A DNA stretch of 64,000 bases from Xaviernesmea oryzae (GCF_900109605.1 NZ_FOAM01000005.1:287534-351533); one strand, 5' to 3'. Positions 43,677 to 52,470 are shown, counted from the stretch's first letter. Numbers and translations: made by a program. Notes: a model not told the origin generated them from the sequence alone.

Positions 43677-44075
43677 ATGAACGACCTTGTGACCCGCGTG
43701 AGCGAAAATGTGGGCATTGCGCCAGATAAGGCGGAAAAGGCCATCGGCATGATGCTCGGCTTCCTCCAGCGGGAAGCGGCCGACGGTCCCGTTGCCCGCA
43801 TGATCGAAGCCACGCCCGGCGCGACCGAGCTGGTCGCGCGCTTCAACGGCGAGGGCACCGGCGAAGGCTCCGGTGGCCTGCTTGGCAAGGTGATGGGCGC
43901 CTTCGGCGGCGGCGGGGTCATGGCGCTTGGTCAGCAATTGATGTCCCAGGGTCTCGGCATGGGCGAAATCACCGCGCTTGCCAAGGAAGTCATCGCCTTC
44001 GGCAAGGAACATGCCGGAGAGGAAACGGTGGACGAGGTGATCGATTCCATTCCCGGCCTGCGCCAGTTCGTCTGA
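43677..44075 (+). CDS. DUF2267/DUF2780-like small protein
   Basis: A 132-residue protein. Two alpha-helical segments (NDLVTRVSENVGIAPDKAEK and LGQQLMSQGLGMGEITALAK) flank a glycine-rich centre (GGLLGKVMGAFGGGGVMALG). Length and pattern resemble small helical DUF2267-type proteins of unknown function that recur in rhizobia. The ribosome site AGGAGA is good. It is monocistronic. Confidence 0.8.
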   Translation: MNDLVTRVSENVGIAPDKAEKAIGMMLGFLQREAADGPVARMIEATPGATELVARFNGEGTGEGSGGLLGKVMGAFGGGGVMALGQQLMSQGLGMGEITALAKEVIAFGKEHAGEETVDEVIDSIPGLRQFV

Positions 44076-44188
44076 CCCACAGCGCGACGGATCGCTGACC
44101 GATCTCGTCCGAAATTAGAAGGATCACTCCCAACGCTCAGGCGACTGCCCACGGTTGCTCTCAGGGGATCTCCTTCTAGCGAGACGTC

Positions 44189-44211
44189 ATCCTCGGACCT
44201 GTCCCGAGGAT
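44189..44211. repeat. Small palindrome in a 300-bp intergenic gap
   Basis: ATCCTCGG (44189-44196) and CCGAGGAT (44204-44211) form a perfect 8-bp dyad. Short intergenic palindromes of this sort are common in rhizobial genomes. The rest of the gap (44076-44375) between two convergent genes shows no coding frame I can support. Confidence 0.5.
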
Positions 44212-44375
44212 CGGCGCCGCCAAAGGAATCGACGAAGTGCACAGGCTCGGAACATAGCCGGGCACAACGAAACGAGGCCCTGCGTTTCAGCCATCGACCG
44301 GAAATCTTTTGAGAGAACCCGATGCATCCGAAGGGGGCACCGGGTTCCCATGAAGGATGCGTCTGCTGCTCGCCC

Positions 44376-45209
44376 TCAGGCGGCCCTGTCCCAGGCAGGA
44401 GCAAGGCCGTTGGGATTGACGATGCGCCCATCGGCCTTGGCGAGCCCATGGATCGCCGCCATCTCATCCTCCGTCAGCGTGAAGTCGAAAATCTCGAAAT
44501 TCTCCTTCAGCCTTGACGCGGTTGAGGTCTTGGAGAGCGCGATGACGCTGAGCTGCTGAGTGAGCCAGCGCAACGTCACCTGTGCGGCGGTCTTGCCGTG
44601 GCGCGCGCCGATATCGTTCAGCAGCGGATCTTTCGGCACCCGGCCGTCGGCCATGGCGTAATAGGCCGTGATCGACATGCCCAAGCGATGTGCGGCATCG
44701 AGCACCGGTGTCTGGTCGAGATAGGGATGATACTCGACCTGATTGGTCACGATTGGCGCCTGCGATGCCTTGACCGCTTCTTCCATCTGGTGACGGTTGA
44801 AATTGCTGACGCCGATATGGCGCACTTTACCGGCCTGCCGCACCTTGTTCAGCCCTTCCACCGCCTCGGCAATCGGCGTCGGGCTACCCGGCCAATGCAG
44901 AAGCAAGAGATCGACATGATCGGTCTTGAGCTTGCGCAGGCTTTCCTCGACGGAGGCTTCCAGCTCACCCCGTCCAAATCGATCGACCCAAACCTTGGTG
45001 GTGAGAAAAACCTCATCGCGCGCGATGCCGGACTGCTGGATCGCCGCGCCGACTGCTTCCTCGTTCTTGTAGATCTGGGCCGTGTCCACATGGCGAAAGC
45101 CCAGCCGCAGCGCCTGCGGCAGGATATCGAGCACTTCGGCATCCGGCATGCGGAACGTGCCGAAGCCGAGCGCCGGGATTTCGGCGCCATGCGCCTTGAC
45201 GGTGATCAT
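44376..45209 (-). CDS. Aldo/keto reductase (2,5-diketo-D-gluconate-reductase-like)
   Basis: A 277-residue (beta/alpha)8 oxidoreductase. The catalytic tetrad is visible: Asp and Tyr in VDTAQIYKNEEAVGAAI, Lys in LTTKVW, His in LLLLHWPG. The NADPH-binding end (IALSKTSTASRLKENFEIFD) is also present. It reduces sugar-derived or xenobiotic carbonyls. A single-gene unit on the minus strand; the family's usual N-terminus is present at 45209. Confidence 0.93.
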   Translation of the reverse strand: MITVKAHGAEIPALGFGTFRMPDAEVLDILPQALRLGFRHVDTAQIYKNEEAVGAAIQQSGIARDEVFLTTKVWVDRFGRGELEASVEESLRKLKTDHVDLLLLHWPGSPTPIAEAVEGLNKVRQAGKVRHIGVSNFNRHQMEEAVKASQAPIVTNQVEYHPYLDQTPVLDAAHRLGMSITAYYAMADGRVPKDPLLNDIGARHGKTAAQVTLRWLTQQLSVIALSKTSTASRLKENFEIFDFTLTEDEMAAIHGLAKADGRIVNPNGLAPAWDRAA

Positions 45210-45697
45210 TCACACTCTCCTTTGCGTATTGCGCGCCGCCTTCAGCGGCCCGCGTGGACAGGATCACGGCTCATCTCTTGCTGCCGGAGGCGACGCGGGA
45301 TCGGCCCATGCCCTGCCCGTCCGGCTTTTGCCGTGATCCCCGCTACATCCGAGCCTTGGATCGGTATCGATCCGGACGACGAGGATGCAGCGACTTGAAA
45401 TCCTATCGGCCTTTTTGTCGTGGGCGATCCAAGGATCGTCACGGGTTTTCCGAGCGGCAACGACCGGCCAAAACCACAGAGTGCATGGGGACACAAACAA
45501 TGCCCTGCATCGTCCCCTTGATCGCTGATTCGGCAGATCTTGCGCTTGCAACTCCGTCCGCGCGGTCCGGGCTCTGGATCGACGCCGGTCTTGCTCGCCG
45601 TGTTTCCGGAGGAGGAACTGGCGCAGCACGCCTATGCGTCAAGGCAAGCGGCCAGATCCTGCCTCAGAACGATACCTTCAAAGACGCAGCCGCCTGA
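45210..45697. other. 488-bp gap with inverted repeats, no supported gene
   Basis: GGATCACGGC (45261-45270) and GCCGTGATCC (45330-45339) are perfect inverted 10-mers. Degenerate GATCCAAGGATC-like palindromes lie near 45350-45440. The look is that of a decayed rhizobial intergenic mosaic element. No open frame has family similarity. Confidence 0.45.
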
Positions 45698-46360
45698 TCA
45701 GGCATGCATCTCCAGGCTTTTCAGGCTCGGCAGAATCAGGTCTGGCGCATGATCGGGATATTCGTCGGCTTGGGCCTCGCGGTTGATCCAAACCGTGCGG
45801 AAGCCGAAGCAAGCCGCCCCGGCGACATCCCAGCGATTGGCCGACTGGAAGGACACAGCTTCGGGATAGAGGCGGTAGCCGGTCGTCACCATCTCATAAA
45901 GCGCTGGGTCGGTCTTGTAGCGGCATACCGCATCGGCCGAAAAGACGTCATCGATCAGCATGTCCAGTCCGGCGCGCTTGACCGCCGCGTCCAGCATGGC
46001 GCGGGTGCCATTGGACAAAAGCGCGATGCGGCCGCCGCGCGCCTTCAGCGCATGCAGCACGCTCGGCACTTCGTCATAGCAGTCGATGGTCCAGTAACTG
46101 TCCAACAGGGTAACCCGCGCCTCCCGAGGCACGCTCGGAAAGGTCGCCAGCGCATGATCCAGGGCACGCTCGGTCAGCGTCCAGAAATCACGCCAGTCGC
46201 CCATGAGGGCGTGGGTCCAAGAATATTCCAGCTGCTTGCGCCGCCAGAGCGCCGACAGCGCCGCCGCATCCGGCCCCAGCGCCGAGGCGTGGGCGCGCGC
46301 GGCGGCATGCACATCGAACAACGTGCCATAGGCATCGAAGACATAGACCGAAGGCGTCAT
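45698..46360 (-). CDS. Haloacid dehalogenase type II
   Basis: A 220-residue HAD hydrolase. The nucleophile Asp is in YVFDAYGTLFDVHAA, the Ser/Thr of motif II in LSNGT, the Lys in YKTDPALYEM and the motif III region in SANRWDVAGAACFGF, with Ser, Asn and Asp at the positions L-2-haloacid dehalogenases need. All catalytic residues appear intact. It would hydrolyse 2-haloacids or a related small substrate. It stands alone on the minus strand. Confidence 0.92.
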   Translation of the reverse strand: MTPSVYVFDAYGTLFDVHAAARAHASALGPDAAALSALWRRKQLEYSWTHALMGDWRDFWTLTERALDHALATFPSVPREARVTLLDSYWTIDCYDEVPSVLHALKARGGRIALLSNGTRAMLDAAVKRAGLDMLIDDVFSADAVCRYKTDPALYEMVTTGYRLYPEAVSFQSANRWDVAGAACFGFRTVWINREAQADEYPDHAPDLILPSLKSLEMHA

Positions 46361-46723
46361 GGTTCCTCCCGAACGCCTGCGCCCTCTCCCGCCGCGGCAG
46401 CATCATGCATCCAATCGACACAGTGCTTTCAGTCTGACGCATCAGTCATCAGATCCTGTCCGAAGAATGGCGCGGCAAACAGCGGGAGCGAACGCATCAT
46501 ATATTGGGGATATAGGCGCACTCTCGCATCGCACAATGGCCGTGCGACGCAAAAGATCAGGAGTTTGCTGGCGGTGATAGAATGCCGCGTCTGGCCTTAT
46601 CGCATTCTTGGAGATGAAGGCTTCGCGCGCAAACAGGCTAGCCGCTCAGCCTCGAACGGCCGGTGCTAGGCCACTGTACGGCATGATCGCAGACGCATGA
46701 TCCGAGGCCACTCGGTCGGACCC
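46361..46723. other. 363-bp gap without a supported gene
   Basis: It lies upstream of the dehalogenase gene and downstream of the phosphatase gene, both minus strand. Frames are short and unlike known proteins. No repeat or terminator is clear. Confidence 0.45.
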
Positions 46724-47284
46724 TCAGCCCTTTGCGGGCTTCCAGACCTTGGCCGGGAAACGCAGAGCCTGGCGCGCCAGCTTGCCTTTCAGGCTGAGAT
46801 GCGCATCGCAGAGGGTGACGACATGGCGGTTCGGCTTGGCTTCCGGGCGCAGCATGTGGAGATTGGCAGCGGCAGCCTCCGGCTCCATGTAGCGTCCGAG
46901 AATACCGAGCGCCAAAGCCGGAGCGCGACCGAGGCCGCGCAAACAATGGACCAGCAGATGCGCATCGGCCGGCAGCCTGTCGATAAAAGCGAAGGCCTGA
47001 TCGACCGCTTCGGCCGTTGCGGCATGCGGCTCTTCCTGATCGAGCGCATCGCTGAAGATCAGTTGCAGATGATTTTCGTCCGGCAGGTCGATCATTGACA
47101 AAAGCTTGGTGCCCGGCGCGCGGATGGAAATCAGATGGCTTGGCGCCCAGAGACGCCGATTATGCCGCGCTTCGGTCTGTGAGGCGACCATCATGCGGAT
47201 TGGCCAGCCATTCGGGTGCCCGGGATTATCCGCCAAAATCGGCGTAAAAAACTCCTCGACCTGCTTCTCGGCCAAACGCGCCAT
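46724..47284 (-). CDS. Dual-specificity-type protein phosphatase
   Basis: A 186-residue protein with the complete phosphatase signature HCLRGLGR (HCX2GX2R), catalytic Cys114, and a general-acid candidate in SMIDLPDENHLQLIF upstream. The ATG at 47284 follows GGGGAAG. Small rhizobial DSP-like phosphatases of this type are annotated as tyrosine or phosphoinositide phosphatases; the actual substrate is unknown. Codon choice and GC match the neighbours. Confidence 0.85.
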   Translation of the reverse strand: MARLAEKQVEEFFTPILADNPGHPNGWPIRMMVASQTEARHNRRLWAPSHLISIRAPGTKLLSMIDLPDENHLQLIFSDALDQEEPHAATAEAVDQAFAFIDRLPADAHLLVHCLRGLGRAPALALGILGRYMEPEAAAANLHMLRPEAKPNRHVVTLCDAHLSLKGKLARQALRFPAKVWKPAKG

Positions 47285-47511
47285 CGGTCTTCCCCACTGA
47301 TTCTCATGCCCCACCTCAGTTTATCGCGGGCTAAACATGAGGCAAGCTTGCGTTCATCATGCGCACTGCGAGACGCGCTGCAACCGACAAGCCTCTTTGC
47401 GGTGAAGCGCCTGTGACGGCCCGCAGTAGCCTGCCTCGTTTTGGCACAGCGTGGCGCCATGCATGCGGGGCTAGGCAAGCGAGGGTCGCCACGCTGCGTG
47501 CGACCGTGCTC

Positions 47512-48429
47512 TTATTCCACCGGCGGGATGGCCTTGAGATAGGCGGCGATGGCCGTGCGGTCTTCAGCCGGAAGGCGGGCGATGTTCTGCTGCACTTCCG
47601 CCATGCTGCCGCCCGCGCTGTCGAACTCGGGCGTGAAGCCGGTTTCGAGATAATTGGCGATGTCGGCGGCGCTCCAGCTGCCGATGGTCTTGGACGCCGG
47701 GGTGATGTTCGGCACCTGCCCCTCGCCTTCCGGGTTGGGCGCACCGGCCAGCCAGCGGCCGGAGACGAAGCCGCCGAGGCTATTGCGCGGAGTATGGCAT
47801 TCGCCGCAATGGCCGGGGCCCTCGACCAGATACTGCCCGCGCAGCACAGCTGCATCGGCATTGGCAAGCGCAACACGGGGCGCGTCGCTGAAAAACAGCA
47901 GCTTCCAGCCGCCCAGCGCGATCCGCAGATTGTAGGGGAAAGGCAGCTCATGCGGCGGCGCGACCGCCTCGCTTTTGGGCAGGGTCTTGAGATAGCCGAA
48001 GAGATCCGACACATCCTTCGGGGTCAGCCGGCTATAGGACCCATAGGGAAAGGACGGGTAGAGATGCTCGCCATTCCTGCCGACGCCGCGCGTCATCGCA
48101 TCGCCGAACTCGGCTAGGGTCCAGGCGCCGATTCCGGCCTTTTCGTCAGGTGAGATATTGGGAACGTGGAATGTGCCGAAAGGGCTTGTGAGCGGCAGTC
48201 CGCCTGCAAGCACTAGCTTCGCCTCCCCCTGCGCGCCCGGCACCGCGTGACAGCTGACGCAACCGCCGGCCCAGAAGATGCGCTCGCCATTGGCGAGATC
48301 CGGTGCCGGAAGGCCCTGCCAATGGGCGGCCGCCTGACGCTCCGGCTTGGTCAGAAACCAGCCGAGCGCGCTGACAAAGGCAAGGACAAGAAGCAGGCTA
48401 ATGCCGATACGACCCCGTCTGCGCCGCAT
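47512..48429 (-). CDS. Membrane-anchored dihaem c-type cytochrome
   Basis: A 305-residue cytochrome with an N-terminal signal anchor (ISLLLVLAFVSALGWFL, after an Arg-rich start) and two CXXCH haem sites, CVSCH near residue 57 and CGECH near residue 208. Each is followed by an axial-ligand region (SPFGTFHVPNISPD; PNITPASKTIGSWSAAD). This layout is that of the cytochrome subunit of membrane alcohol/aldehyde dehydrogenases, usually three-haem; here only two haem motifs are present. No dehydrogenase gene adjoins. It is probably a periplasmic electron carrier. Confidence 0.9.
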   Translation of the reverse strand: MRRRRGRIGISLLLVLAFVSALGWFLTKPERQAAAHWQGLPAPDLANGERIFWAGGCVSCHAVPGAQGEAKLVLAGGLPLTSPFGTFHVPNISPDEKAGIGAWTLAEFGDAMTRGVGRNGEHLYPSFPYGSYSRLTPKDVSDLFGYLKTLPKSEAVAPPHELPFPYNLRIALGGWKLLFFSDAPRVALANADAAVLRGQYLVEGPGHCGECHTPRNSLGGFVSGRWLAGAPNPEGEGQVPNITPASKTIGSWSAADIANYLETGFTPEFDSAGGSMAEVQQNIARLPAEDRTAIAAYLKAIPPVE

Positions 48430-48755
48430 GCGCGTCTCCCTCTCGAACCCGGTCCACCAACGCGGCGCGTCTAAGCCGTCCGCATTTTATCAAAACGTCG
48501 ACGGAATGTTCGAAACATCCAACCTGCGTCATAAAGCCCGAAAGCCAATTCTGTTTCAACCGGTCCGCGAATTTCGGCAGGCGAACAGCCTGCCTCCGGC
48601 GGAAGGGGATGACGACGCGGCGTCGAGGTCGAGGGCACTCGAGAGAGTGCCTGAAGGAGAACTCGGATCAACCCAGCTCCGCTGCAGGATCGCCAACCTC
48701 CTCTAACTGGGTTTGGGTCCATGCCACTGCCCGGCCGCCGCGTCGCGGATGCGCG
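48430..48755. other. 326-bp gap with a small hairpin
   Basis: Between the two cytochrome genes (both minus strand). GGCAGGC (48576-48582) and GCCTGCC (48588-48594) form a 7-bp stem. No coding frame is convincing. It includes the promoter region of the dihaem cytochrome gene. Confidence 0.45.
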
Positions 48756-49190
48756 CTATTTCTTTACGCGGTAGCTCTGGTGACAGTCCGAACAGAGCGG
48801 GCCCAGCTGGCCGACGGCGGCGCCGACGGCGGCCTGGTCGGCAGGCAGCTGGGCCAGAAGCGTGTCGGCTTCCTTGGCGAGGTTCGCAGCCTTCGCCTTG
48901 AAGTCGTCCATATTGCTCCAGATCTTCGGGCTGGCTTCCGACTTTGCATCCGAGCCGGGCGGAAACTGATCGGGGAAGGCCTTGATGTTCTTGCTGATGG
49001 TTTCGAGCGAGGTCTTCACCACAGCCGCATCATAGGGCTTCTGGCCCTTGGCGATCGCGCCCAGCGCGCCGACCGAACCGCCGATCTGCTTCATCATGCC
49101 TTCGCGCACGTCCTGCGGCTCGGCCGCCGTGACCGCGCCGGCGGCAAAGCCGGCCAGTGCCAGCGACATTACAACGGTTTTCAGCTTCAT
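48756..49190 (-). CDS. Cytochrome c' / c556-type haem protein
   Basis: A 144-residue exported protein with a signal peptide ending at VTAA. It has a four-helix-bundle profile (REGMMKQIGGSVGALGAIAK) and a single haem-binding CSDCH at residues about 133-137, close to the C-terminus, as is usual for cytochrome c'. These proteins bind NO or act as periplasmic electron carriers. The adjacent dihaem cytochrome may be a partner. Confidence 0.93.
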   Translation of the reverse strand: MKLKTVVMSLALAGFAAGAVTAAEPQDVREGMMKQIGGSVGALGAIAKGQKPYDAAVVKTSLETISKNIKAFPDQFPPGSDAKSEASPKIWSNMDDFKAKAANLAKEADTLLAQLPADQAAVGAAVGQLGPLCSDCHQSYRVKK

Positions 49191-49343
49191 GGGTCCTCTC
49201 CTTGGATCGACGCCCTATGGGCGGCATGTCTTTGACAACTTACGCATGATTGCATGTCGCTGCCGTGAAGGAAGTCACTTTTTGCGTGATCAAGATGATG
49301 CTCGCCGCCCAGCCGGCAACCTCGAAAAGGCTGCTGCGCAACG

Positions 49344-49372
49344 AAAAAAGCCCCGGCGCATCGGCCAGGGCT
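49344..49372 (-). terminator. Rho-independent terminator of sodB
   Basis: Read on the minus strand, AGCCCTGGC and GCCGGGGCT pair (one G-U) around CGATGC and are followed by six T. It lies 25 bp past the superoxide-dismutase stop codon. Confidence 0.85.
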
Positions 49373-49397
49373 CTCATCATCGTCAATCCGGATCGGC

Positions 49398-50000
49398 TTA
49401 GGCCGAAGCCTTCTCGTAAAGCTCCAGCACGTAATCCCAGTTGATGAGATTATCGACGAAGGCTTCGAGATATTTCGGACGGGCGTTGCGGTAGTCGATG
49501 TAATAGGAATGTTCCCAGACATCGACGCCGAGGATCGGCGTGGCGCCATGCACCAGCGGGTTTTCGCCATTCGGGGTCTTGGAGATTTCAAGCTTGCCGT
49601 TCTTGACCGAAACCCAGGCCCAGCCCGAACCGAACTGACCGGCGCCGGCGGCGAGGAAATCGGTGCGGAACTTGTCGTAGCCGCCGAGATCGGAGGCGAA
49701 GGCCTGCTCCAGCTTGCCCGGCAGCTTGTTGCCGCCGCCGTCCTTCTTCAGCCAATGCCAGAAATGGATGTGGTTGTAATGCTGGCCGGCATTGTTGAAG
49801 AGCGGCTGGTTGGTGCCGTAGGACTTCTTGACGATCTCCTCAAGCGACAGATCGGCCAGGCCGGCTTCTTCTGCCAGCTTGTTGCCATTGGTGACGTAGG
49901 CCTGGTGGTGCTTGTCATGATGATATTCGAGCGTCTCGCGCGACATGTAGGGCGCAAGCGCATCGTAATCATAAGGCAGATTCGGAAGCTCGAAAGCCAT
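49398..50000 (-). CDS. sodB: Superoxide dismutase, Fe-type
   Basis: A 200-residue Fe/Mn superoxide dismutase. Metal ligands lie in HHDKHHQAYV, NNAGQHYNHIHFW and DVWEHSYYIDY. The Gln in NNAGQHYNH and the AGQFGSGW stretch are the iron-type pattern rather than the manganese one. AAAGGAGAACC precedes the ATG at 50000; longer frames upstream are not conserved. It removes cytosolic superoxide, giving peroxide and O2. It has its own terminator and is divergent from the toxin-antitoxin pair. Confidence 0.96.
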   Translation of the reverse strand: MAFELPNLPYDYDALAPYMSRETLEYHHDKHHQAYVTNGNKLAEEAGLADLSLEEIVKKSYGTNQPLFNNAGQHYNHIHFWHWLKKDGGGNKLPGKLEQAFASDLGGYDKFRTDFLAAGAGQFGSGWAWVSVKNGKLEISKTPNGENPLVHGATPILGVDVWEHSYYIDYRNARPKYLEAFVDNLINWDYVLELYEKASA

Positions 50001-50134
50001 GGTGGTTCTCCTTTTGGCATCGGTTTCGTCACGGAAAGCCGTCGCCGGGAACATAGGCAGAGGGCCGCCGGGTGGCAACAGCGGCCAATCCATAAAGCCT
50101 GAGCTTTGCAGAAAATTCTTGCGCGGGGGAAAAC

Positions 50135-50170
50135 TTGACAGCGCCGAGGGTGTTGGCATCATAGCCAACA
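50135..50170 (+). promoter_or_regulatory. Toxin-antitoxin promoter with embedded palindrome
   Basis: TTGACA (50135-50140), a 17-bp spacer and ATCATA (50158-50163) make a good promoter. TGTTGGC (50151-50157) and GCCAACA (50164-50170) form a perfect 7-bp dyad exactly around the -10 and reaching the A of the ATG. The expected transcription start is about 50170, which implies a leaderless transcript and tight repression when the palindrome is occupied. Confidence 0.55.
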
Positions 50171-50451
50171 TGAAGGCGGAGATGGTTCATCGCTCGAAAA
50201 GCGTTCTTTCGGATGGCGCGATCATCGAAATGGTGATCTGGCGCGTGCCGGAGCCTGTGGCCGGGAGCCTGCATTCGTTTAAATACAGACTCTTCTATGG
50301 CCGTGACGGGGTTCGCATCGTCGGCTTCGACAACGAGAGGCAGAAAGGCGACAATTGTCACCTCGATGGCGTTGAGACGACCTATCGCTTTACGAGCGTC
50401 GACCGGCTTGTTGACGATTTCCTCGCCCACGTAAAAAGGAGGCGGAAATGA
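50170..50451 (+). CDS. TumE-like (DUF6516) putative toxin
   Basis: A 93-residue protein with the DUF6516/TumE pattern: DGAIIEMVIWRVPEPVAGS, KYRLFYGRDGVRIVGFDNER and GDNCHLDG in sequence. This family is the toxin half of TumE-TumA modules. The start at 50170 abuts the promoter palindrome. An ATG four codons later is possible, but its AAGGCGGAG is directly adjacent. The gene overlaps the next by 4 bp (ATGA), typical of a two-gene module. The toxic activity is not known from sequence. Confidence 0.8.
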   Translation: MKAEMVHRSKSVLSDGAIIEMVIWRVPEPVAGSLHSFKYRLFYGRDGVRIVGFDNERQKGDNCHLDGVETTYRFTSVDRLVDDFLAHVKRRRK

Positions 50452-50810
50452 CCAAGGCATTGATCCGAATTGTGCGGGACGACGCCGAGGCGCTTGAGGA
50501 CGCGGCTGCGCGCTTCAGGGAAGCCTGGGCAGGACGAGGCGACAGCCAGGTGGTCCTGACCTTTTCTTCGCCGACACAGCTCTTCGAGGTGCTCTCGCCG
50601 AAGCGCTGGCAGTTGATCGAAACTTTGCAGGCGACCGGACCTCAGTCCCTGCGGGCACTGGCACGTGCGCTGGGGCGCGACGTCAAGCGCGTGCATCAGG
50701 ATGTTCATCAACTGATCGACTGGTCCTTGATCGCTCACGACGAGGCCGGCCGCGTCTTCGTCCCTTTTGAGGTCATCCATGCCGACTTCGATTTGCGGGC
50801 CGTCGCCTGA
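50448..50810 (+). CDS. TumA-like winged-helix antitoxin (HVO_A0114 family)
   Basis: A 120-residue protein with a C-terminal winged helix: SPTQLFEVLSPKRWQLIETL, QSLRALARALGRDVKRVHQD and IDWSLIAHDEAGRVFVPFE. This is the antitoxin/DNA-binding partner type found next to DUF6516 proteins. It should neutralise the TumE-like protein and autoregulate through the palindrome at 50151-50170. Toxin-first gene order with overlap is a feature of this module type. Confidence 0.8.
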   Translation: MTKALIRIVRDDAEALEDAAARFREAWAGRGDSQVVLTFSSPTQLFEVLSPKRWQLIETLQATGPQSLRALARALGRDVKRVHQDVHQLIDWSLIAHDEAGRVFVPFEVIHADFDLRAVA

Positions 50811-50879
50811 CTTTTCGTTCGTCGCCTGTCGCCCGCGCGCAAGCGTGCGGAAATCGCCGTTGATCGAGACGAGTCAAAG

Positions 50880-51089
50880 ATGAACCAGTCTCCAACCGGC
50901 ATCACCGCTGTCTTCGACGCGGAGGTGCGCGTATGGGTTGCCACCAGCGAGGATCTTGATGGCTTGGCCGTGGAGGCTGACACCATGGAGGCGCTGGCGT
51001 GCAAGGTCGCGGCTGCCCTGGAGGATCTGATTGCCCTCAACGGCTTCGCACTTGAAAGCTGGCATCTCTGTCCGAAGGAAACCTTCTGA
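50880..51089 (+). CDS. HicB-like DUF1902 protein, orphan
   Basis: A 69-residue HicB-fold protein. The pattern is GITAVFDAEVRVWVATSEDL, DGLAVEADTMEALACKV and AALEDLIALNG. Such proteins lack the C-terminal DNA-binding domain of full HicB antitoxins. No HicA toxin gene lies on either side, so it may be an orphan antitoxin or a part of the adjacent toxin-antitoxin island. It starts 69 bp after the TumA-like gene on the same strand. Confidence 0.78.
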   Translation: MNQSPTGITAVFDAEVRVWVATSEDLDGLAVEADTMEALACKVAAALEDLIALNGFALESWHLCPKETF

Positions 51090-51159
51090 TCCCCGGCCTT
51101 CATTTCGCCCGGATCTTAACCCTCTGTTAAGCGATCCCACCCCTGGAGATCGCAGATCC

Positions 51160-52470
51160 ATGGCGCTTGGCGCTTCCCAAAGATTGCAGGACGGCGTCGA
51201 AGCCGTCGAAACCATGACGCGTTTCGCGCTGGCGGTTCTGGCGCTGGCCTCGGGCGTCTATACCTATCTCGGCGTGCGTTCGATCCTCGATGGCTCGGCA
51301 ACCGCCGTGTTCTTCGCAGCGCTGATCTATTCCAGCGCCGTCTCGGTCGCCATCTATGCCTTCTGGAGCTATATGGCGCGGTTCTATCCGCATGTGACCG
51401 GCGCCACCGGGCGCGGGGCCATGCTCGGCGTGATGGCGCTCGGCTGCGCCATGATCATCGCCATGTCCAGCTGGCTGAATGCCGCCGCACTTGCCGGCTC
51501 CGCCGCGCTCGAACAGCATCTGGCCGAAACGCTGGAGGATTATACCGGCGATCTCGACAGGGCACATCAGAATGCGCTGGCCGCCCAGAGCCTGCTGCCG
51601 GATATCCAGCGCACGCAGGAGCGCTTCAACCGCCTGGCCGAGCAGGAACGCGCCACCGGCGCGCTGACCGGCACCACCGGGGCCGGCAGCGTCGTGCAGC
51701 TGTTGAGCCAGATGGCCGCGCAACTGAAGGAGCTGGAAACCGGCATCAATGCCTCGCGCGAGCGGGTCACCACCCTGTTCGACCAGGGCCGCAAGCATCT
51801 GGAGACCATGCGCGGACTGGTGTCTTCGCCTGGCGCCATCGACCCCCGGGCCGATCAGTTCGCGGCCGAAGCCGTGGCGCTGACCGGCGTCGTCACCTCG
51901 CTGGAGCAGACCTCGATCGCGCCGTCGGTCAAGCGCGCCGCCGACGATCTCTCGCTCGGCTTCATCGCGCCTGTGGCCGACGGGCAGGAGGCGAACCTTG
52001 CCGACCGGCAGGACAAGGTGATGGAAACGATCCGCACGTCCGTCGCCGCCCAGTCGAAGGTGCTCTCGAACGCGGCCGACGAGATCCTCGCCCGGCCTCC
52101 GGTGGCCGAGCGGCGCTTCGTGCCCCTGTCTTCGGCCGAAGCCGTGCTGCGCTATGCCGGGGATTTCATTCCGAGCTGGGCGGGGGCGATCTCGATCGAT
52201 CTCCTGCCCGCCGTGCTGATCTTCATGCTGTCGATCGTCCACGCCGCTATTCGCCGGCAGGACGAGCGCCTGCCCTTTGCCGAACGGATCACCGCCGCCG
52301 AGCTGTTGAAGGCGCTGGAGGTGCAAAAGGCTGTGACGGCAGGCGGCGTCGATCTGGCGGCCATTGCCCGCGACAGCGAGGCTGCGGCCGAGGCCTCCGA
52401 GGATCGCTCGGCCACGGTGACCGCGCTCGACGTGGCGGCCAAGGCGTCGCGCAAGGGACCGCCGGCATGA
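51160..52470 (+). CDS. Four-helix membrane protein with long periplasmic/cytoplasmic coiled coil
   Basis: A 436-residue inner-membrane protein of unknown function. There are three N-terminal membrane helices (about residues 22-107: RFALAVLALASGVYTYLG, FFAALIYSSAVSVAIYAF, GVMALGCAMIIAMSS). A soluble helical region of about 230 residues follows, rich in Gln/Glu/Ala with heptad-like repeats (IQRTQERFNRLAEQERATGA). A fourth helix near 345-365 (ISIDLLPAVLIFMLSIVHAA) precedes an Ala/Glu-rich tail. The ATG at 51160 has GGAG upstream. It overlaps the downstream ClpP-like gene by 4 bp, so the two products should work together at the membrane. Confidence 0.8.
   Translation: MALGASQRLQDGVEAVETMTRFALAVLALASGVYTYLGVRSILDGSATAVFFAALIYSSAVSVAIYAFWSYMARFYPHVTGATGRGAMLGVMALGCAMIIAMSSWLNAAALAGSAALEQHLAETLEDYTGDLDRAHQNALAAQSLLPDIQRTQERFNRLAEQERATGALTGTTGAGSVVQLLSQMAAQLKELETGINASRERVTTLFDQGRKHLETMRGLVSSPGAIDPRADQFAAEAVALTGVVTSLEQTSIAPSVKRAADDLSLGFIAPVADGQEANLADRQDKVMETIRTSVAAQSKVLSNAADEILARPPVAERRFVPLSSAEAVLRYAGDFIPSWAGAISIDLLPAVLIFMLSIVHAAIRRQDERLPFAERITAAELLKALEVQKAVTAGGVDLAAIARDSEAAAEASEDRSATVTALDVAAKASRKGPPA

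Noticed and set aside
51127..52326. A 399-codon frame antisense to the coiled-coil membrane protein gene
   Set aside because: The sense gene has a start, ribosome site, membrane helices and coupled neighbour; the antisense translation is repetitive Arg/Gly/His.
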